From: Bacillota bacterium
GTDB taxonomy: Bacteria > Bacillota > Clostridia > Oscillospirales > Oscillospiraceae
Direction of reading: 5' to 3'
Length of the DNA: 64,000 bases
Assembly: GCA_021770445.1 (NCBI GenBank)
Contig: JAETQY010000011.1
Coordinates: forward strand, 1 to 64,000
Shown here: positions 57,146 to 64,000 of the stretch, in pieces
How the letters are laid out: each line of letters begins with the position of its first letter
How positions within the stretch are numbered: the first letter of the stretch is position 1
Notes under the pieces: model-generated
Databases searched by the model: none
Told to the model about the DNA's origin: nothing
The model's input: only the letters and a program-made list of their open reading frames with translations
Position numbers and translations under genes: made by a program

Positions 57146-58273
57146 TCAATATTTCGCCGCGTCCAGCTCCCAGACGGCATGGATGAATTTTTCGATCTCT
57201 CTGCCGGTGTTGAAGGCGGAGACGCTGGCGCGCAGGGTGCCCGTCTCCAGAGTGCCCGCACTCTCGTGGGCCAGGGGGGCACAGTGGAGGCCGGCCCGCA
57301 GGGCAAAGCCCTGCCGGCCCAGCGCCTCGCCCGCCTCCTCGCAGTCCCGGCCCCGCAGGCGGAAGGAGAGCACTCCGGCCTGGGTAGTCGGGTCTCCAGA
57401 CAGGAACACCTCTGCGCCGTGGGCGGCGCACAGGCCCTCCCCCATGCGGCGGATCAGGGCTGCCTCGTGGGCGGCGACCTTCTCCACCCCCCGGCGTTCC
57501 AGAAAGCGCAGCCCCTCCAGCAGGCCGGCGATGCCGGCGATGTTGTGGGTGCCCGCCTCCAGCCGGTCGGGCAGAAAATCGGGCATGGACTGCCGCCTGG
57601 ACTCGCTGCCCGTCCCCCCCTCCAGCAGCGGGACGGGGTCCGCCCCGCACAGCAGCAGGCCGGTGCCCTGAGGGCCGTACAGCCCCTTGTGGCCCGGCAT
57701 GGCCACAAAGGCCGCCCCCAGGGCGGAGAAGTCCAGGGGAACCGCGCCGGCAGACTGGGAGGCGTCCACAATCAGGGGCACTCCCCGCTCCCGGCACAGT
57801 CCGGCAATCTCCGCTACCGGCAGGATGAAGCCGAACACGTTGGACACATGGGTACAGACCACCAGGTCCGCCCCCCGGTCCAGCTCCCGACCGAAGGCCT
57901 CCACAGCCGCCTCCTGGTCAAAGAGGGGGCTGCGAGCCACCCGGATATCCGCCCCCAGGGCGTGGAGGGGCCGGGTCACGGCGTTGTGCTCATAGCCGGA
58001 GATCACCACCCGGCTGCCCGGCTTTGCCAGGGTTTTTATCGCGATATTCAGGCCGTGAGTGGCGTTAAAGGTGAACACCACCCGCTCCGGGTCGTCTACG
58101 TGAAACAGCCGGGCCGCCGCCTCCCGACAGGCGAAGGCGGTCTCCGCAGCCGCCATGGCCGGCCGGTGCCCTCCCCGGCCGGGGCTGGCCAGATTGTTGA
58201 TGGCCCGGGCGGAGGCGGCCGCCACAGCGGCGGGCTTTTGCAGGGTGGTGGCGGCGCTGTCCAGATAGATCAC
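57146..58273 (-). CDS. class V aminotransferase-fold cysteine desulfurase-like protein
   Basis: A 375-residue PLP enzyme of the cysteine desulfurase / selenocysteine lyase group (EF2568-like subfamily). Key sites: YLDSAATTLQKP, the substrate-side FTFNATHGLN, DASQSAGAVPLDFS, the PLP Lys in PGHKGLYGPQGTG, and a catalytic-loop Cys in LHCAPLAH. It likely removes sulfur or selenium from cysteine or selenocysteine. It overlaps the DUF3343 gene by four bases, supporting a role in S/Se transfer. IscU/SufU scaffolds are not in the window. Confidence 0.92.
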   Translation of the reverse strand: MIYLDSAATTLQKPAAVAAASARAINNLASPGRGGHRPAMAAAETAFACREAAARLFHVDDPERVVFTFNATHGLNIAIKTLAKPGSRVVISGYEHNAVTRPLHALGADIRVARSPLFDQEAAVEAFGRELDRGADLVVCTHVSNVFGFILPVAEIAGLCRERGVPLIVDASQSAGAVPLDFSALGAAFVAMPGHKGLYGPQGTGLLLCGADPVPLLEGGTGSESRRQSMPDFLPDRLEAGTHNIAGIAGLLEGLRFLERRGVEKVAAHEAALIRRMGEGLCAAHGAEVFLSGDPTTQAGVLSFRLRGRDCEEAGEALGRQGFALRAGLHCAPLAHESAGTLETGTLRASVSAFNTGREIEKFIHAVWELDAAKY

Positions 58274-58524
58274 AGGGCCACCTCCTGATAGCTGCCGTCT
58301 CCGGCGGTGATATAGATCCGTTTCGGGGTCAACCCCACCCGCTGGAGGATCCGCAGGGCGTCCGGCAGATTACGCTGGGAGATCTTCACCGAATGGCTGC
58401 ACCCCTCCCCCGCAATGCTCTTAGGGGAGCGGAGCACCCGGGCGGTGATTCCCGCCCGCTCCAGGGCAGCGGCGGTGCGCTGGGCATAGGTCAGCGAGCG
58501 GCATACGATCAAATAATAGAGCAT
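58270..58524 (-). CDS. DUF3343 putative Se/S carrier protein
   Basis: An 84-residue ferredoxin-fold-like protein (LIVCRSLTYAQRTAAALERA, GEGCSHSVKISQ, LPDALRILQRVGL) of the DUF3343 family, proposed to carry sulfur or selenium on the Cys of the GC motif. ATG at 58524 follows AAGGA by eight bases. Translational coupling to the cysteine-desulfurase-like gene makes it the probable acceptor of that enzyme. No selenophosphate synthetase is visible nearby. Confidence 0.88.
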   Translation of the reverse strand: MLYYLIVCRSLTYAQRTAAALERAGITARVLRSPKSIAGEGCSHSVKISQRNLPDALRILQRVGLTPKRIYITAGDGSYQEVAL

Positions 58525-58541
58525 GGCATGGTTCCTTTCCT

Positions 58542-58562
58542 GGGGCGGAGGGCCTCCGCCCC
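58542..58562. other. GC-rich hairpin upstream of the DUF3343 gene
   Basis: GGGGCGGAGG and CCTCCGCCCC form a perfect ten-base stem 18 bases before the DUF3343 start; it may be part of an mRNA leader or the end of ispF transcription. Confidence 0.45.
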
Positions 58563-58636
58563 GCAGAAATAGCCGGGAGGAGAACCTGCGTTCCCCTCTC
58601 GTAACCAGTTTATGCCCTTCTCCCCGTCCTTGCCAC

Positions 58637-58667
58637 CGGCACAAAGCCCGGCGCGTGACGCGCCGGG
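58637..58667 (-). terminator. terminator after ispF
   Basis: AAAGCCCGGCGCG / CGCGCCGGGCTTT stem, downstream of ispF on the minus strand. Confidence 0.75.
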
Positions 58668-58673
58668 CTTTGC

Positions 58674-59156
58674 TCAAATTTTCTCGATCAGCGCCACCGC
58701 GTGGGCGGCCATGCCCTCCCCGGAGCCGGTGAAGCCCAGCCCCTCCTCGGTGGTGGCCTTCACGTTGACCCGGCCGGGGTCCACTCCTATCACCTGAGCC
58801 AAATTGTCCCGCATAAGCGGGATGTGGGGGGCCAGCTTGGGCCGCTGGGCCAGGATGGTGGCGTCCACATTGCCCACGGAAAAGCCCCGCTCCCCCAGCA
58901 GCTCTACCACATGCTCCAGCAGCTTCAGGCTGTCCGCCCCGGCGTAGGCGGGGTCGGTGTCGGGGAAGTGCCTCCCGATATCCCCCAGGCCCGCCGCTCC
59001 CAGCAGGGCGTCCATCACCGCGTGGGTGAGGACGTCGGCGTCGGAGTGGCCCAGCAGGCCCTTCTCCCAGGGGATGTCCACCCCGCCCAGGATCAGCTTC
59101 CGGCCCTCGACCAGCCGGTGGACATCGTAGCCGTGTCCGATGCGCATATTGCTCAC
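58674..59156 (-). CDS. ispF: 2-C-methyl-D-erythritol 2,4-cyclodiphosphate synthase
   Basis: A 160-residue MEP-pathway enzyme that cyclises CDP-ME-2-phosphate. Zinc ligands are in RIGHGYDVH (Asp/His) and [22 protein letters not shown], then [21 protein letters not shown]. The GTG at 59156 overlaps the ispD stop; an ATG three codons later gives the canonical MRIGHGYD start. Together with ispD it shows isoprenoids are made by the MEP route. Confidence 0.96.
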   Translation of the reverse strand: MSNMRIGHGYDVHRLVEGRKLILGGVDIPWEKGLLGHSDADVLTHAVMDALLGAAGLGDIGRHFPDTDPAYAGADSLKLLEHVVELLGERGFSVGNVDATILAQRPKLAPHIPLMRDNLAQVIGVDPGRVNVKATTEEGLGFTGSGEGMAAHAVALIEKI

Positions 59157-59890
59157 AGCAGTCCCTCCCCTCTGGCCTGGAGGATGGCCTCCCCGACAAC
59201 TAAGTCCAGGGGGGTGGTGATCTTGATGTTCTCCCGGCTGCCCCGGGTCAGGGTGACCGGCATTCCCAGCCGCTCCACCGCGCCGCAGTCGTCGGTGGGC
59301 AGCTCTCCGTCGTCCAGCGCCTTCTGCACCGCCCCGCGGATCAGCCCCGCCTCAAAGACCTGGGGGGTCTGCACCGCCCACAGGGCGCTCCGGTCCACCG
59401 TCTCGGCCGTCCGGCCCTCCTCTGCCCGCTTGATGGTGTCCGTCAGCGGGACGGCGGGGGCGGCGGCCCCCGTGACGGCGGCGGCGGACACCGCCTCTCC
59501 GATTATCTCCTGGGACACCAGGGGGCGGGCCCCGTCGTGGATGGCGATGAGCTCCGCCTGGGGGCTGACCTCCCTCAGCCCGGCCTGGACGGAGTGGATG
59601 CGCTCCGCGCCCCCCACCACAACCTTGGTCACCTTGTCAAAGGCGAAATCCTTGCAGATGCGGCCCACCTCCACCAGCAGGTCCTCCCGGGTGACCACCA
59701 CGATCTCCTCCACGGCCGGGCAGTCCTGGAAGGCGTAGAGGGTGTGGACCAGCACAGGCAGCTCCCCCAGGGGGGCCAGTGCCTTGTCGATGCCCTCCAT
59801 CCGCCGGGCCGACCCAGCGGCCACGATTACCGCGGAGCACTGGGGGGGCTCGGTTTTTTTCTTATTGAACAGCGAAAGCAGTCCTGCCAT
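59153..59890 (-). CDS. ispD: 2-C-methyl-D-erythritol 4-phosphate cytidylyltransferase
   Basis: A 245-residue enzyme transferring CMP from CTP to MEP. The nucleotide-binding loop is [17 protein letters not shown], followed by [24 protein letters not shown] and [15 protein letters not shown] Lys-rich N-terminal extension of about 20 residues ([13 protein letters not shown]) precedes the catalytic domain. It is coupled to ispF. Confidence 0.96.
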   Translation of the reverse strand: MAGLLSLFNKKKTEPPQCSAVIVAAGSARRMEGIDKALAPLGELPVLVHTLYAFQDCPAVEEIVVVTREDLLVEVGRICKDFAFDKVTKVVVGGAERIHSVQAGLREVSPQAELIAIHDGARPLVSQEIIGEAVSAAAVTGAAAPAVPLTDTIKRAEEGRTAETVDRSALWAVQTPQVFEAGLIRGAVQKALDDGELPTDDCGAVERLGMPVTLTRGSRENIKITTPLDLVVGEAILQARGEGLL

Positions 59891-59969
59891 ATGCCATCCC
59901 TCCCTGATACAAAATATGGCGGCTTCTTCATTCCTATTCGGAACAAAAAAGCCGCCCCGTTTTCTCTAA

Positions 59970-60446
59970 TTATGCCAGCGCGGTGTTCAGCTCCTCCTCC
60001 ACCGACTCGTAGCTGACGCTCTTGGACAGCACAATCTCAGAGATGAGGATCTGCTTGGCGGAGTGGAGCATCTTCCGCTCGCCGGTGGACAGGCCCCGCT
60101 TCTGGTCCCGGATGGTCAGCCCCTTGATGACCCGGGCCACCTCCAGCAGGTCGCCGCTCTTCATCCGCTCCATATTCTCCCGGTAACGGTGATTCCAGTT
60201 GGAGGTCATCTCCACCTGGATGTCGGGAATAGCGGCCATCACCCGGTCGGCCTGTTCCCGGTCCACCACCGGACGAACGCCGATCTCCTCGCAGTTCTCC
60301 GTGGGAACCATCACCACCATGGAGCGGTTGGGCAGCTGGAGGATGTAATAATCCCGCACCACGTTGTCCACCGTCTTTTGAACGATGCTGTCCACCACGC
60401 CCGCCCCATACATGGGGTGGACCACCTTATCCCCGATCTGGTACAC
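59970..60446 (-). CDS. CarD family transcriptional regulator
   Basis: A 158-residue CarD/CdnL protein that binds RNA polymerase beta and stabilises open complexes. The N-terminal Tudor-like domain is YQIGDKVVHPMYGAGVVDSI and PNRSMVVMVPTENCEEIGVR, and the C-terminal helical domain is LEVARVIKGLTIRDQKRGLS. The GTG start follows GTGAGGTAACT. It is monocistronic, with a promoter whose start point lies in a perfect palindrome. Confidence 0.94.
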   Translation of the reverse strand: MYQIGDKVVHPMYGAGVVDSIVQKTVDNVVRDYYILQLPNRSMVVMVPTENCEEIGVRPVVDREQADRVMAAIPDIQVEMTSNWNHRYRENMERMKSGDLLEVARVIKGLTIRDQKRGLSTGERKMLHSAKQILISEIVLSKSVSYESVEEELNTALA

Positions 60447-60495
60447 AGTTACCTCACTTTCTCCTGGCCATTTTTGGCTTATTCCATATTCACAT

Positions 60496-60507
60496 CCAGA
60501 TATCTGG
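60496..60507. promoter_or_regulatory. perfect 12-bp palindrome at the carD start point
   Basis: CCAGATATCTGG lies at the predicted +1 of the carD promoter; possible operator for a dimeric regulator. Confidence 0.4.
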
Positions 60508-60511
60508 CATT

Positions 60512-60540
60512 ATTATAACAAATTTTACCTGGTTTTGCAA
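60512..60540 (-). promoter_or_regulatory. sigma-A promoter of carD
   Basis: TTGCAA (60540-60535), 17-base spacer, TATAAT (60517-60512) on the minus strand. Confidence 0.78.
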
Positions 60541-60563
60541 GGGAAAAACCGTATTTTTTGAGA

Positions 60564-60597
60564 AAACCGGCGTATCGGACAGCCGATACGCCGGTTT
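60564..60597 (-). terminator. terminator after gcdB
   Basis: AAACCGGCGTATCGG / CCGATACGCCGGTTT perfect stem, four-base loop, then TTCTC on the minus strand; ends the gcd operon. Confidence 0.88.
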
Positions 60598-60626
60598 GAC
60601 GCGGGAAAAAAGAGGTATTTTGTCGT

Positions 60627-61784
60627 TTAGCCTCCGAACACCTTGATCATGAAGCCGGCCGCGCAGGCGGAACCGATGACGCCGGCCACGTTGGGGCCCA
60701 TGGCGTGCATGAGCAGGAAGTTGGAGGGGTTCTCCTTCTGACCCACGTTCTGGGCCACACGGGCGGCCATGGGCACGGCGGACACGCCGGCGGAGCCGAT
60801 CAGAGGATTGACCTTGCCCTTGGTAAGGACATACATCACGTTGCCCAGGATCAGGCCGCCAGCGGTGGACAGCATAAAGGCGATGAGGCCCAGGAGAATG
60901 ATGAACAGGGTCTCCTTCTTCAGGAAGTTGGCCGCGTCAGCCTTGAAGCCCACAGACAGGCCCAGGGGGATGGTGACGATGTTGATGAGGGCATTCTGAG
61001 CGGTATCGGACAGGCGCTCGGTGACGCCGCACTCACGGAACAGGTTGCCCAGCATGAGCATACCGATCAGGGGAGCGGTGTCGGGGATGAGCAGGATGAC
61101 GAAGATGGTCACGGCGATGGGGAAGATGATCTTCTCGGTCTGGGACACCTTGCGCAGCTGGCTCATCTTCACCTGGCGGGCTTCCTTGGTGGTCAGCAGC
61201 TTCATCAGAGGCGGCTGGATCATGGGGATCAGCGCCATGTAGGAGTAGGCCGCGATGGCAATGGCGGGCAGCAGACCTACGGCCAGCTTGGAGGCCGTCA
61301 GAATGGCGGTGGGGCCATCGGCGCCGCCGATGACGCCGATGGCGGCGGCCTCAGCGGGCTCAAAGCCCAGCACCAGGGCCATCAGGAAGGCGGCGAAGAT
61401 GCCCAGCTGAGCGGCGGCGCCCAGCAGCAGGGATGTGGGGTTGGCCAGCAGGGGGCCGAAGTCCGTCATGGCGCCGATGCCCATAAAGATAATCGACGGG
61501 TAGATGGCGTACTGCACGCCCTGATACAGGGTCCACATGAAGCCCACGGTGCCGCTGTGGGTGGCCGCGTCATACACCGGCTCGTTCATCAGGCCGGTGA
61601 TGGGCAGGTTGGCCAGCAGCATACCAAAGGCGATGGGGACCAGAAGCAGGGGCTCAAAGCCCTTGCCGATGCCCAGGTACAGCAGCACACAGGCGATGAA
61701 CAGCATAAGAACGGCCTTCCAGTCCAGAGCGGCAAAGCCGGAACCGGACGCGATGGCGGTAATAACACGAGTGAAAAATTCCAT
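60627..61784 (-). CDS. gcdB: sodium-translocating decarboxylase beta subunit (glutaconyl-CoA decarboxylase)
   Basis: A 385-residue integral membrane protein with about ten hydrophobic segments that couples biotin decarboxylation to Na+ export. Family stretches are GIGAMTDFGPLLANP, EAAAIGVIGGADGPTAI (the Na+ site region with Asp in GGADGPT) and NPLIGSAGVSAVPMAARVAQ. Beside hgdB, the substrate is most likely glutaconyl-CoA, although oxaloacetate or methylmalonyl-CoA decarboxylases share this subunit. It is the last gene after the two biotin-carrier genes. Confidence 0.93.
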   Translation of the reverse strand: MEFFTRVITAIASGSGFAALDWKAVLMLFIACVLLYLGIGKGFEPLLLVPIAFGMLLANLPITGLMNEPVYDAATHSGTVGFMWTLYQGVQYAIYPSIIFMGIGAMTDFGPLLANPTSLLLGAAAQLGIFAAFLMALVLGFEPAEAAAIGVIGGADGPTAILTASKLAVGLLPAIAIAAYSYMALIPMIQPPLMKLLTTKEARQVKMSQLRKVSQTEKIIFPIAVTIFVILLIPDTAPLIGMLMLGNLFRECGVTERLSDTAQNALINIVTIPLGLSVGFKADAANFLKKETLFIILLGLIAFMLSTAGGLILGNVMYVLTKGKVNPLIGSAGVSAVPMAARVAQNVGQKENPSNFLLMHAMGPNVAGVIGSACAAGFMIKVFGG

Positions 61785-61799
61785 ACTTTACCCCTCCTT

Positions 61800-62471
61800 T
61801 CAACCGATGGTGACCAGCAGGTCATCGGTATTGACGGCGGTGCCCACCGTGGCGGACACGGCCTTGACGGTGCCGGCCACGGGGGCGGACACCTCGATCT
61901 CCATTTTCATGGCCTCCAGGACCACGAGGACGTCGCCGGCGTTGACCGACTGGCCCACGGAGCACTCCACCTTGAAGATGTTGCCCGGCATGGGGCTCTT
62001 CACGGCAGTCTCGCCGGCGGCCGGAGCCGCAGCGGGGGCCGGAGCGGGAGCCGCCACAGGAGCGGGGGCAGGAGCCGCAGCGGGAGCCGGGGCAGCCGCA
62101 GGAGCGGCGGGGGCCGCCATCACAGGAACGGAGGCAATGTTGGTGATCTGGAAGGAGCCCATGGGCATGCCGGACTCCTCAGCTACGGCGGCCATCATGA
62201 CGGCCACCAGCTCGCCGTCATCCTGAGCGGGAGCGGCAGGCGCCGCCGCCGGTTTGGCGGCGGGGGCCGGGGCGGCCTTCTTGGCGGGAGCCGCGGCGGG
62301 CTTGCGCTTGGTGTCGATCTTCTGGACAATCCAGGAGATCACATAGATCACCAGCATAAGCATGGCCAGCATGGCGAAGACTACCAGCATGCCGCAGACA
62401 GCCACCAGCAGCGCCTCAGGGACGCTCAGCGACTGAAACGGGTCAAGAATTGCTTTTTTCGGATCAGGCAT
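61800..62471 (-). CDS. decarboxylase delta-like (OadG) membrane anchor fused to a biotin carrier
   Basis: A 223-residue protein. One membrane helix (~18-45; EALLVAVCGMLVVFAMLAML) and OadG-like features are followed by Ala/Pro/Lys linkers and a short conserved segment (ELVAVMMAAVAEESG) typical of the GcdD/OadG family. The C-terminal ~73 residues are a complete biotinyl domain with Lys in EAMKMEIEV. It combines delta (anchor) and gamma (carrier) functions. The biotinyl domain differs at only two positions from that of the next gene upstream. It precedes gcdB by 15 bases. Confidence 0.88.
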   Translation of the reverse strand: MPDPKKAILDPFQSLSVPEALLVAVCGMLVVFAMLAMLMLVIYVISWIVQKIDTKRKPAAAPAKKAAPAPAAKPAAAPAAPAQDDGELVAVMMAAVAEESGMPMGSFQITNIASVPVMAAPAAPAAAPAPAAAPAPAPVAAPAPAPAAAPAAGETAVKSPMPGNIFKVECSVGQSVNAGDVLVVLEAMKMEIEVSAPVAGTVKAVSATVGTAVNTDDLLVTIG

Positions 62472-62489
62472 AGTTGAAATACCCCCCTA

Positions 62490-62882
62490 TCAGCCCAGGG
62501 TAACCAGCAGGTCGTCGGTGTTGACGGCGGTGCCCACCGTGGCGGCCACGGCCTTGACAGTGCCGGCCACAGGGGCGGACACCTCGATCTCCATCTTCAT
62601 GGCCTCCAGCACTACCAGCACGTCGCCGGCGTTGACGGACTGACCCACGGAGCACTCCACCTTAAAGATGTTGCCGGGCATGGGGCTCTTCACGGCGGTC
62701 TCGCCGGCGGCGGGGGCAGCGGCAGGAGCCGGAGCGGGAGCCGGGGCGGGCGCAGGGGCCGGAGCGGCCACGGGGGCGGCAACAGGAGCGGCGGCCACGG
62801 GCGCGGCAGCGGGGGCAGCGGCGCCGGTCCTCTCAACGGAGACGTTGTAGACCTTGCCGTTGACAGTCACATTGTAATTCAT
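62490..62882 (-). CDS. gcdC: biotin carrier subunit of glutaconyl-CoA decarboxylase
   Basis: A 130-residue protein: an N-terminal beta segment (MNYNVTVNGKVYNVSVERTG), an Ala/Pro linker of about 40 residues, and a biotinyl domain (SPMPGNIFKVECSVGQS, biotin Lys in EAMKMEIEV). It carries CO2-biotin from the alpha subunit to GcdB. AAAGGGGAAAAG precedes the ATG. First gene of the gcd transcript, with a full-consensus promoter. The carboxyltransferase subunit gcdA is not in the window. Confidence 0.93.
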   Translation of the reverse strand: MNYNVTVNGKVYNVSVERTGAAAPAAAPVAAAPVAAPVAAPAPAPAPAPAPAPAAAPAAGETAVKSPMPGNIFKVECSVGQSVNAGDVLVVLEAMKMEIEVSAPVAGTVKAVAATVGTAVNTDDLLVTLG

Positions 62883-62948
62883 AGCTTCTTTTCCCCTTTA
62901 CATTATTTTGGTCCGGCCTCCGGTCACCCGGCGGCAGACACGGCTTTG

Positions 62949-62985
62949 CGGTCCCTCTCCCGCCTTTACAACGGGAGAGGGGCCG
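62949..62985 (-). promoter_or_regulatory. strong hairpin at the 5' end of the gcd transcript
   Basis: CGGCCCCTCTCCCG and CGGGAGAGGGACCG (minus strand) pair over 14 bases with one mismatch and a nine-base loop. It begins about five bases after the predicted start point and has no U tract, so it is more likely an mRNA-stabilising or regulatory leader than a terminator. Confidence 0.5.
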
Positions 62986-62996
62986 AAATTGGGAAC

Positions 62997-63026
62997 ATTA
63001 TACCATTTTTCTTTGAGAAGTGTCAA
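62997..63026 (-). promoter_or_regulatory. full-consensus promoter of the gcd operon
   Basis: TTGACA (63026-63021), 18-base spacer, TATAAT (63002-62997) on the minus strand: both hexamers are perfect. Confidence 0.88.
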
Positions 63027-63065
63027 TATGACTTTAGACAGGCTTCTCACAACTGAACGCTTTTT

Positions 63066-63080
63066 TTACAGCACATCGGC
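63066..63080 (-). repeat. duplicated 3' end of hgdB
   Basis: The 15 bases that encode the last four residues and stop codon of hgdB (63137-63151, ADVL-stop) recur exactly at 63066-63080, 71 bases downstream. This may be a scar of a local duplication or rearrangement. Confidence 0.6.
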
Positions 63081-63095
63081 AATATTTCAGGGCCC

Positions 63096-63123
63096 GTTTT
63101 CACCCCCCGGAGAGGGTGAAAAC
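63096..63123 (-). terminator. hairpin after hgdB
   Basis: GTTTTCACCC / GGGTGAAAAC ten-base stem, 14 bases after the hgdB stop; no U run follows on the minus strand, so termination may be weak. Confidence 0.45.
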
Positions 63124-63136
63124 AGAATATTACCTC

Positions 63137-64000
63137 TTACAGCACATCGGCGAAGGCCTGAATAGCGGTGCTGGCCTGGCCGAAGTCCCGCATCTGCTGG
63201 TCCACGCCCAGCTTGATGTGGGGGATGCCGGCAGCGTCCAGAGCCTTCTTCAGGTAGGGGTACTCCATCTCCTCGGGGTCGCAGAACTGCTGCATGAACA
63301 GCACCAGGCCCTGAGCGCCGGAGTCCTTGATCTTCTTCACCACGAAGTCGGCCCGGCGGTTCTCGCTGGAGTGCTCGTCGTAGAGCAGGATATCGTAATC
63401 CTGGTCGGCGAACTGCTGGGCCAGGGCCATCATGGGATCGCCGGTCTCGGCGGCGTCCACCCGGATCATGCGGCTCTCGTGGGCCACGTCGTCGGCGGCA
63501 ATGGCGATCTTGTTGTCGTCAAAGATCTGGAGCAGCTTGGGGTTGTCACAGATAATACCGGAGGTGACGATCTTCTTGCCCTTCCAGTCGCAGGGGGGCA
63601 GGGCGCGCAGCTCGGCGTTCAGAGCCTCCAGCTTGGCGGTGTGGTCGTCCTTAATCATGAAGTAGGCGGCGCGGAGCACAGCGGAGCGCTTCACGGCGGA
63701 CACCACATCGGGGTGCTGGCCGGCCAGCACCACAAACTCCCGGCGGGCGGCCCGGTTGCGGTTGTACACCTTGATGGCGGTGCGCAGGGCCTCGTCGGTG
63801 ATGGTGTTACCGGAGATCTTCTCCAGCTCGCCCTTCACGTGCTGGTACTGGTCCATGGTGAATTGCAGGCCGAAGGTGGGCTTGCGCTGCTGAGGATGGG
63901 CCAGGAAGATGCAGGGCAGCTTGCCCTCCATGGCCACGCGGAAGTTCTGGCTCATGGGGCGCAGGGTGTCGCAGATGGTGGGGGTGATCAGGCCGTCCAG
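63137..64000 (-). CDS. hgdB: 2-hydroxyglutaryl-CoA dehydratase beta subunit, 5' end beyond window
   Basis: The 287 C-terminal residues of a 2-hydroxyacyl-CoA dehydratase subunit that removes water from (R)-2-hydroxyglutaryl-CoA by a ketyl-radical mechanism with ATP-activated electrons from HgdC. The reading frame is open to base 64000, beginning LDGLITPTICDTLRPMSQNF. From memory it matches the Acidaminococcus beta subunit closely (CDTLRPMSQNF, KVYNKSRAARREF-like segment, QFCDPEEMEYPYLKKALDA). CDTL carries a cluster cysteine. hgdA, hgdC and gcdA are expected just outside the window. Confidence 0.93.
   Translation of the reverse strand: MDGLITPTICDTLRPMSQNFRVAMEGKLPCIFLAHPQQRKPTFGLQFTMDQYQHVKGELEKISGNTITDEALRTAIKVYNRNRAARREFVVLAGQHPDVVSAVKRSAVLRAAYFMIKDDHTAKLEALNAELRALPPCDWKGKKIVTSGIICDNPKLLQIFDDNKIAIAADDVAHESRMIRVDAAETGDPMMALAQQFADQDYDILLYDEHSSENRRADFVVKKIKDSGAQGLVLFMQQFCDPEEMEYPYLKKALDAAGIPHIKLGVDQQMRDFGQASTAIQAFADVL

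Noticed and set aside
60627-62882. Assigning the decarboxylase to oxaloacetate or methylmalonyl-CoA
   Set aside because: The subunits alone cannot distinguish substrates, but adjacency to hgdB makes glutaconyl-CoA the best-supported choice; no oadA or methylmalonyl-CoA genes are in the window.

Overview
The window looks like chromosome of a strictly anaerobic, high-GC, Gram-positive bacterium, most likely an Oscillospiraceae-type Clostridia (Flavonifractor / Lawsonibacter-like). The reasons are energy genes typical of anaerobic amino-acid and sugar fermenters (pyruvate:ferredoxin oxidoreductase, trimeric HydABC-type [FeFe] hydrogenase, a Na+-pumping glutaconyl-CoA decarboxylase beside a 2-hydroxyglutaryl-CoA dehydratase subunit) together with Gram-positive regulators (PASTA kinase PrkC/PrpC, RemA, CdaA/CdaR). 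The genus is an inference. Consensus sigma-A promoters with 17-18 bp spacing can be read in front of many transcription units and are listed.

Layout. 1-5.3 kb: 5'-terminal two thirds of nifJ, a lipoprotein, a ComM/YifB ATPase. 5.25-5.77 kb: an AT-rich DUF559 nuclease-like gene bracketed by inverted palindromic repeat units. 5.8-9.7 kb: zinc-ribbon protein, WYL regulator, sirtuin, CatA-like acetyltransferase, and an iron-sulfur aldo/keto reductase with a MerR-type 19-bp-spaced promoter. 9.7-18.2 kb: an exported stalk plus deacetylase-like protein, a two-component system with a flavodoxin-like gene between regulator and kinase, GNAT, a two-OB-fold SSB, cysteine synthase, an SLH protein. 18.2-27.5 kb: rpsU, leuS, a heptad-repeat coiled coil, SprA-type metalloprotease, a barnase-like lipoprotein, ruvX, ldh, a PTS enzyme I N-terminal module on its own, an aminotransferase, a YdeI family protein. 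27.5-31.6 kb: hydC-hydB-hydA. 31.7-39.3 kb: an unknown protein, a ROK-like ASKHA protein, tRNA-Leu(UAG), DUF3842, patatin, and an xpaC-telA-TPM cluster. 39.3-56.9 kb: a long minus-strand run of housekeeping genes (cdaA-cdaR-rseC-DUF5685-dnaJ-like-yicC-remA-gmk-rpoZ-priA-def-fmt-rsmB-rlmN-prpC-prkC-rsgA-thiI). 57-60.4 kb: cysteine-desulfurase-like enzyme with a DUF3343 carrier, ispF, ispD, carD. 60.6-64 kb: gcdB, two biotin-carrier genes and the 3' part of hgdB.

How the parts work together. PFOR and LDH handle pyruvate. HydABC can dispose of reduced ferredoxin plus NADH as H2. HgdB and the Gcd subunits form the middle of the 2-hydroxyglutarate route of glutamate fermentation (2-hydroxyglutaryl-CoA to glutaconyl-CoA to crotonyl-CoA with Na+ export). 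The central housekeeping run links c-di-AMP synthesis, nucleotide supply, initiator-Met processing, rRNA modification, ribosome assembly and Ser/Thr phosphorylation.

The most unusual content is non-coding. There are three loci (six units) of a ~50 bp palindromic REP-like repeat, one pair of which encloses the DUF559 gene, and a second AT-rich hairpin family inserted twice in the housekeeping run with compensatory stem changes. There are also several inverted repeats placed over start codons, Shine-Dalgarno sites or -10 boxes. Among proteins, the barnase-like lipoprotein without a visible barstar, the EI N-terminal module without its PEP-binding half, the degenerate deacetylase and the CatA homologue lacking an active-site serine stand out. 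No CRISPR array, insertion sequence or prophage was seen.
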